From: an uncultured Eubacteriales bacterium
Lineage (GTDB): Bacteria; Bacillota_A; Clostridia; Christensenellales; Aristaeellaceae
DNA: 9,915 nt
Assembly: GCA_902766515.1 (NCBI GenBank)
Contig: CACXEB010000148.1
Coordinates: 1 to 9,915, forward strand
Direction: 5' to 3'
Shown: in pieces, positions 6,673-9,915 of the stretch
Position numbering within the stretch: the first letter of the stretch is position 1
Layout of the letters: each line of letters opens with the position of its first letter
Notes under the pieces: generated by a model
The model's input: only the letters and a program-made list of their open reading frames with translations
Databases searched by the model: none
What the model was told of the DNA's origin: nothing
Made by a program: the position numbers and the translations under genes

Positions 6673-8163
6673 CTACAGCAGCCGGTCCGTTCCCTTATCG
6701 CTGACATGGACCCAGGCGACATCGGTATAGCCGCCGATCCCGCTCGTCAGGTTCAGGCAGAACAGGCCGGGCCGCGCGGAGGTCCAGCCGCCGCAGGCCA
6801 TGGGGACCGTCTCCCCCACCGTCACGCCGGTCCCGGGCGCTTCATCCGGCCGCCGGCAGCCGAAGGTCACCCGGCCGCCGCGGACCCGCATCCAGAAGAC
6901 CGCGGTTCTGTCCGGCCAGGACGCTTCCGCCAGGACGGTCTCCGTCACCCGCTCCCGGGTGAAGCGGTCGATCTCCCGGATATCGCCCCGGACCAGCCGC
7001 AGCGTCTCCCCTTCGAGGACCAGGCAGTGATACGGGAAACCCATGACGCCCACGCCGCAGATATCCCCGGAGGCCGGGTATCGCGTGATCCGGCACTCCC
7101 ACAGGAAGTCCCATGCCTGCATCATCTGGGACAGGAAGGCGCCCGCATGGTACGGATTGTCCGCCTTGGCCGCGTACAGCCGCAGGCCCGGCTTCAGCGG
7201 GCGGTACCAGGCCGGGTCCGGATTCGCCTGCCACTGCCACTGCAGGCCCAGGCCGTCGGCAAAATCGTCCGACATCCGCACCTCGCCCGGCGCGGGCGCA
7301 AGGCCCGTGTCCCCGCCGGCGACCGGCTCGCCGTCCCGGCCCGCCACAGGCCAGCCGTCCGCCCAGCGGACCGGCTGCAGGTGCGGGACCCGCCCGTATA
7401 TGCCCACATCCTGGAAATGGATGAACCATTCCCGGCCATGGCCGTCATCAAACAGCGCGCCCTGGTGCGGGCCGTTTACTTCCGTCCCGCCCTGTGCCAG
7501 CATGACCCGGCGCTCGTACGGCCCCAGCGGCGACCCGGCCCGGAGGGCCAGCTGGTACCCGGTCGCGACGCCGCCCGCCGGACACAGGATCCAGTACTCG
7601 CCGCCCCGCTGGTAGAACTTCGGCCCTTCCACCGTCGTGTCCCCGTGGTCCGCGCCGTTGTAGACCAGGGTACCCTTGTCCAGCACCTTCAGGCCGTCCC
7701 GGGACAGCTCGTGCACGTACAGCAGGTTGTTGATGCCCGCGCGGCTGGCCGCGAAGCCGTGCACCAGCCAGACGCGGCCGTCATCGGCAAACAGCGGGCA
7801 CGGATCGATCCAGCCGGTCACGTCCTTCACCCAGTGCGTCTGCCACTCCCCCGCCGGATCCGACGCGGTCAGGCAGATCAGCCCCTCGTCCGACAGGCAG
7901 ACATAGACATAGAAAAGCCCGTCCCGCCAGCGGAGGCTCGGCGCCCAGGTCCCGCACCGGTGCTGCGGCGTATTGTAGCGTGCAAAAGGCAGCCGCGCCG
8001 CCGCATAGCCGATCAGCGTCCAGTGGACCAGGTCCCGGGACCGGAGCACCGGGATCCCCGGCAAATAAGTAAAAGAGGAGGAGATCATATAGAAGTCCTC
8101 CCCCACCCGGATCACGTCCGGATCCGAGTAATCACCCAGCAGAATCGGATTCTGATACTGCAT
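6673..8163 (-). CDS. Glycoside hydrolase family 43 (beta-xylosidase / alpha-L-arabinofuranosidase type)
   Basis: 496 residues. GH43 enzymes are inverting five-bladed beta-propeller glycosidases acting on xylose- or arabinose-containing glycans. The catalytic triad is recognisable: general base Asp14 in YSDPDV, pKa-modulating Asp120 in GWIDPCPLF, and general acid Glu179 in TVEGPKFY. NGPHQG (230-235) carries the His that in relatives sits near the bound metal. The N-terminal NPIL-x-GDYSDPDVIRVG and FTYLPGIPVLRSRDLVHW patterns suggest subfamily 12 or a close neighbour. The propeller runs to about 295; about 297-496 looks like the C-terminal beta-sandwich found in many GH43 xylosidases (DDF at 299-301, then W-x-W-x-x-NP-x-P at 309-317). 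There is no signal peptide, so it should act in the cytoplasm on imported oligosaccharides. The ATG lies 3 bases after the preceding stop, with GGCGGGAG as its binding site inside that gene, so translation is probably coupled. A terminator follows. Xylosidase versus arabinofuranosidase cannot be decided by eye. Confidence 0.93.
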   Translation of the reverse strand: MQYQNPILLGDYSDPDVIRVGEDFYMISSSFTYLPGIPVLRSRDLVHWTLIGYAAARLPFARYNTPQHRCGTWAPSLRWRDGLFYVYVCLSDEGLICLTASDPAGEWQTHWVKDVTGWIDPCPLFADDGRVWLVHGFAASRAGINNLLYVHELSRDGLKVLDKGTLVYNGADHGDTTVEGPKFYQRGGEYWILCPAGGVATGYQLALRAGSPLGPYERRVMLAQGGTEVNGPHQGALFDDGHGREWFIHFQDVGIYGRVPHLQPVRWADGWPVAGRDGEPVAGGDTGLAPAPGEVRMSDDFADGLGLQWQWQANPDPAWYRPLKPGLRLYAAKADNPYHAGAFLSQMMQAWDFLWECRITRYPASGDICGVGVMGFPYHCLVLEGETLRLVRGDIREIDRFTRERVTETVLAEASWPDRTAVFWMRVRGGRVTFGCRRPDEAPGTGVTVGETVPMACGGWTSARPGLFCLNLTSGIGGYTDVAWVHVSDKGTDRLL

Positions 8164-8166
8164 ATG

Positions 8167-8748
8167 TCACTCCCGCCTGGCCAGAATTTCACTCATGATC
8201 ACGCCGTTCAGCACATTGTCCCGGGTAAACTTCAGATTGAATCCCGCCTGGGCAGGCTGCGTACCGGCCGCCGCCAGCGGCTCACGCGCCTGGTACAGGT
8301 CGCCGTGGCACGGATCGATCCCCTCGTCCCCGAAGGACGCGCCCTGGTAGAATCCATGATCCGCCACCGGCTCGTCATGGGCGCCGTACATATCGTCATG
8401 GCAGGGATCCTTCCCTTCGTCTCCGAAGGATGACCCCTGGTAAAACCCGTGGTCATGAGCCGCTTCTGCCGGCGCCGCTGTCCTGGCCGCGGCCGGCGCA
8501 GCGGGCTTTGCCGCGGGCGTTTCACCCAGGATCATCTGGGCGGCGCGGCGGATCTCCTCGGCGCTCAGCCTGTGGGAAGCCTGCACCTGCGACGCAGCCT
8601 GCCGGGCCTGGGCCGTGGGCTGATTTCCGCCCGCGGGCCTTGCGCCGGGCGTGCCGGGTTTGGCAGGCGGGGTCTTTTTCGTGCCTTTCGACGCGGAAAC
8701 GAGCACCCAGATCAGGACGATGATCAGCCAACCGACTAAACCTTCCAT
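8167..8748 (-). CDS. Membrane-anchored protein with two DPCH repeats, function unknown
   Basis: 193 residues, no family recognised with certainty. The start has AAGGAG 8 bases upstream. Residues 3-18 (GLVGWLIIVLIWVLVS) form a single N-terminal membrane helix. A Pro/Ala/Gly-rich, probably disordered stretch runs about 20-97, interrupted by a short predicted helix at 60-75 (LSAEEIRRAAQMILG). Two copies of a 23-residue unit occur at 99-121 and 130-152, identical at 19 of 23 positions: DHGFYQG-S/A-SFGDEG-x-DPCH-x-D-M/L-Y. Each has Asp, His and Cys residues that could bind metal or form a disulphide. A conserved-looking tail (170-193, FNLKFTRDNVLNGVIMSEIL within it) closes the protein. It lies between floA and GH43, separated from floA by about 105 bases and from GH43 by 3. 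Partnership with the flotillin at the membrane is inference from position; the orientation (repeats inside or outside) is uncertain, although lysines after the helix favour inside. Confidence 0.8.
   Translation of the reverse strand: MEGLVGWLIIVLIWVLVSASKGTKKTPPAKPGTPGARPAGGNQPTAQARQAASQVQASHRLSAEEIRRAAQMILGETPAAKPAAPAAARTAAPAEAAHDHGFYQGSSFGDEGKDPCHDDMYGAHDEPVADHGFYQGASFGDEGIDPCHGDLYQAREPLAAAGTQPAQAGFNLKFTRDNVLNGVIMSEILARRE
8293..8361 (-). repeat. DPCH repeat unit 2 (within the 193-residue protein)
   Basis: Encodes residues 130-152 of the host gene. It differs from unit 1 at four residues, and many codons differ at third positions, so the similarity is kept at the protein level rather than being a fresh DNA duplication. 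The spacing between unit starts is 93 bases (31 codons). Confidence 0.9.
8386..8454 (-). repeat. DPCH repeat unit 1 (within the 193-residue protein)
   Basis: Encodes residues 99-121 of the host gene: D-H-G-F-Y-Q-G, then S-F-G-D-E-G, then D-P-C-H and D-M-Y. See unit 2 for the comparison. Confidence 0.9.
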
Positions 8749-8777
8749 ACAGTGGTCTCCTTATCGCTTCGCGAAAG

Positions 8778-8819
8778 TCCCGTCCACGGCTCCGCCTGCC
8801 GGCGGGACCGTGGACGGGA
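8778..8819 (-). other. Strong intergenic hairpin without U-tract between floA and the next gene
   Basis: TCCCGTCCACGG (8778-8789) and CCGTGGACGGGA (8808-8819) are perfect 12-base inverted repeats. Inside them TCCGCC and GGCGGGA add about six further pairs with a bulge, leaving a TGCC loop. Downstream on the minus strand comes CTTTCGCGAAGCG, not a T-run, so it is not a standard terminator. A smaller hairpin (CTCTTT 8823-8828 with AAAGAG 8838-8843) lies between it and the floA stop. A role in transcript processing, 3'-end protection or partial attenuation is inferred. Confidence 0.7.
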
Positions 8820-8853
8820 AATCTCTTTACCGACCGCAAAGAGGGGATTCAGG

Positions 8854-9846
8854 TCAACCCTTCTTGGGAGCTTCCGGCGCGGTCGGCTGCGGAGCGGCGG
8901 CGTGCGCGATGCCGTTGCGCATATCCGTGTCCGCGATGGTGTTCTGCATCTTGTAATAGTCCATGACGCCCAGCTTGCCGGTCTTGAGAGCTTCCGCCAT
9001 GGCCAGCGGGACCTGCGCCTCCGCCTCGACCACCTTCGCGCGCATCTCCTGCACGGCAGCCTTCATTTCCTGCTCATGGGCGACAGCCATGGCGCGGCGC
9101 TCTTCCGCCTTCGCCTGGGCGATGCGGCGGTCCGCTTCGGCCTGGTCCATCTGCAGCTGCGCGCCGACGTTGCGGCCGACGTCCACGTCCGCGATATCGA
9201 TGGACAGGATCTCATACGCCGTTCCGGCGTCCAGGCCCTTGCCAAGCACGGTCTGGGAGATCAGGTCCGGGTTCTCCAGCACCGCCTCATGGGACAGGGA
9301 AGAACCGATCGTGGTGACGATGCCTTCGCCGATACGGGCGATGATGGTCTCCTCACCGGCGCCGCCGACCAGGCGGTCGATGTTCGTGCGCACGGTCACC
9401 CGCGCCTTGGCCCGCAGCTCGATACCGTCCTTTGCGATGGCGGCGACCGGCGGCGTCTCGATGACCTTCGGCACAACGCTCATCTGAACGGCTTCCAGCA
9501 CGTTGCGGCCCGCCAGGTCGATGGCGCAGGAGGTCTTGAAGGCCAGGTTGATGCCCGCCTGGTGCGCGGAAATCAGCGCGCTCACGACGCGCTCTACGTT
9601 ACCGCCGGCCAGGTAGTGGTTTTCCAGTTCATCGGTGGTCAGGTCCAGGCCCGCTTTGCGCGCCCGGATGTAGCTGTCCACGATCTTGGGCGGCGAGATG
9701 TGGCGGAAACGCATGCCGATCAGGGCCGAAATGCGCACCGGCACGCCGGACGCCCGCGCCCGGATCCACAGTCCCACCGGAAACACCGCGAAGAAGATGA
9801 TGATCACAAAGAAGATGATCACGCCTACAAACAGATACGGAACCAT
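8854..9846 (-). CDS. floA: Flotillin-like protein FloA
   Basis: 330 residues, against 331 for Bacillus subtilis FloA (YqfA). FloA scaffolds functional membrane microdomains and affects membrane fluidity and the activity of membrane complexes. An N-terminal hydrophobic hairpin or helix (2-27, [20 protein letters not shown] in its core) is followed by the family signature around 40-65 ([26 protein letters not shown], read in parts), the PHB/SPFH domain to about 225 (with [24 protein letters not shown] at 139-162 in parts), and an Ala/Glu/Arg-rich coiled coil at about 232-285 ([20 protein letters not shown]). [21 protein letters not shown] near 290-310 is a conserved FloA end; after it comes a short Ala/Pro tail. 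The start is 9846, chosen because GGAGGTG lies 4 bases upstream; the in-frame ATG at 9870 has no site. No nfeD partner is visible; it might lie outside the window. The next gene begins about 105 bases downstream on the same strand. Confidence 0.95.
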   Translation of the reverse strand: MVPYLFVGVIIFFVIIIFFAVFPVGLWIRARASGVPVRISALIGMRFRHISPPKIVDSYIRARKAGLDLTTDELENHYLAGGNVERVVSALISAHQAGINLAFKTSCAIDLAGRNVLEAVQMSVVPKVIETPPVAAIAKDGIELRAKARVTVRTNIDRLVGGAGEETIIARIGEGIVTTIGSSLSHEAVLENPDLISQTVLGKGLDAGTAYEILSIDIADVDVGRNVGAQLQMDQAEADRRIAQAKAEERRAMAVAHEQEMKAAVQEMRAKVVEAEAQVPLAMAEALKTGKLGVMDYYKMQNTIADTDMRNGIAHAAAPQPTAPEAPKKG

Positions 9847-9850
9847 ACAG

Positions 9851-9857
9851 CACCTCC
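9851..9857 (-). promoter_or_regulatory. Ribosome binding site deciding the floA start
   Basis: GGAGGTG on the minus strand, 4 bases before the ATG at 9846. It gives a 330-residue protein of the standard FloA length and argues against the in-frame ATG at 9870. Confidence 0.8.
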
Positions 9858-9870
9858 GTTTTTCATTCAC

Positions 9871-9888
9871 TGCGCGTCTGACCGCGCA
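9871..9888 (-). other. Small hairpin in the floA leader
   Basis: TGCGCG (9871-9876) and CGCGCA (9883-9888) are perfect 6-base inverted repeats with a 6-base loop, located in the transcript leader 13 bases upstream of the floA ribosome binding site. It has no U-tract. It may only be a GC-rich coincidence. Confidence 0.35.
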
Positions 9889-9906
9889 TTTCTTCCGACC
9901 GGGGCT

Positions 9907-9915
9907 ATTGTAGCA
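9907..9915 (-). promoter_or_regulatory. Extended -10 element of the floA promoter
   Basis: On the minus strand TGCTACAAT (9915-9907) matches the extended -10 form TG-N-TATAAT with one hexamer mismatch, about 60 bases before the floA ATG. Any -35 element lies beyond the window edge. The start of transcription would be near 9900, giving a leader of roughly 54 bases. Confidence 0.55.

Noticed and set aside
6643..8433. Plus-strand open frame of 596 codons opposite GH43, and similar ones at 2448-3617, 3694-5040 and 5080-6501
   Set aside because: All mirror well-supported minus-strand genes, have Arg/Pro/His-rich low-complexity products, and lack ribosome binding sites. High GC content explains their length.
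8293..8454. Recent DNA duplication or mobile repeat at the DPCH units
   Set aside because: The units differ at many third codon positions and have no flanking direct repeats, so they are old in-frame protein repeats.

Overview
The window is a GC-rich bacterial chromosome segment with every gene on the minus strand. AGGAGG-type ribosome binding sites, a FloA-type flotillin, an ATPase-less carbohydrate ABC transporter with a very large solute-binding protein, and a short AT-rich intergenic region all point to Bacillota. I infer a high-GC member of the Clostridia, plausibly a gut or rumen plant-fibre degrader. I see no tRNA, rRNA, CRISPR array, insertion sequence or phage gene, and no gene-free stretch longer than about 105 bases.

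There are two transcription units, described here in the direction of transcription (right to left). Unit 1 (about 9912 down to 6617) has an extended -10 promoter at the right edge. It carries floA (flotillin-like membrane microdomain scaffold), a 193-residue membrane-anchored protein of unknown function with two copies of a Cys/His/Asp-rich 23-residue repeat, and an intracellular GH43 glycosidase whose start lies only 3 bases after the preceding stop codon. A strong hairpin without a U-tract sits between floA and the second gene. A Rho-independent terminator closes the unit at 6617-6649.

Unit 2 (about 6615 down past base 1) begins immediately after that terminator. It encodes a 999-residue extracellular solute-binding protein with two duplicated N-terminal beta-rich modules, two sugar ABC permeases (inner-membrane subunits with EAA loops), an exported NHL-repeat/TPR protein with a C-terminal membrane anchor, and the start of a Yip1-like membrane protein cut by the window edge. 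Spacing is 25, 16 and 26 bases, then a 4-base ATGA overlap, so this reads as one operon. No ATP-binding subunit is present in the window; by analogy with MsmX-type systems a shared ATPase encoded elsewhere probably energises it.

Functionally, the window fits uptake of a plant-derived oligosaccharide (unit 2) beside cytoplasmic trimming of xylose- or arabinose-containing oligosaccharides (GH43). The substrate link between the units is inference from adjacency. The least explained parts are the DPCH-repeat protein sandwiched between floA and GH43, and the NHL/TPR and Yip1-like companions of the transporter.
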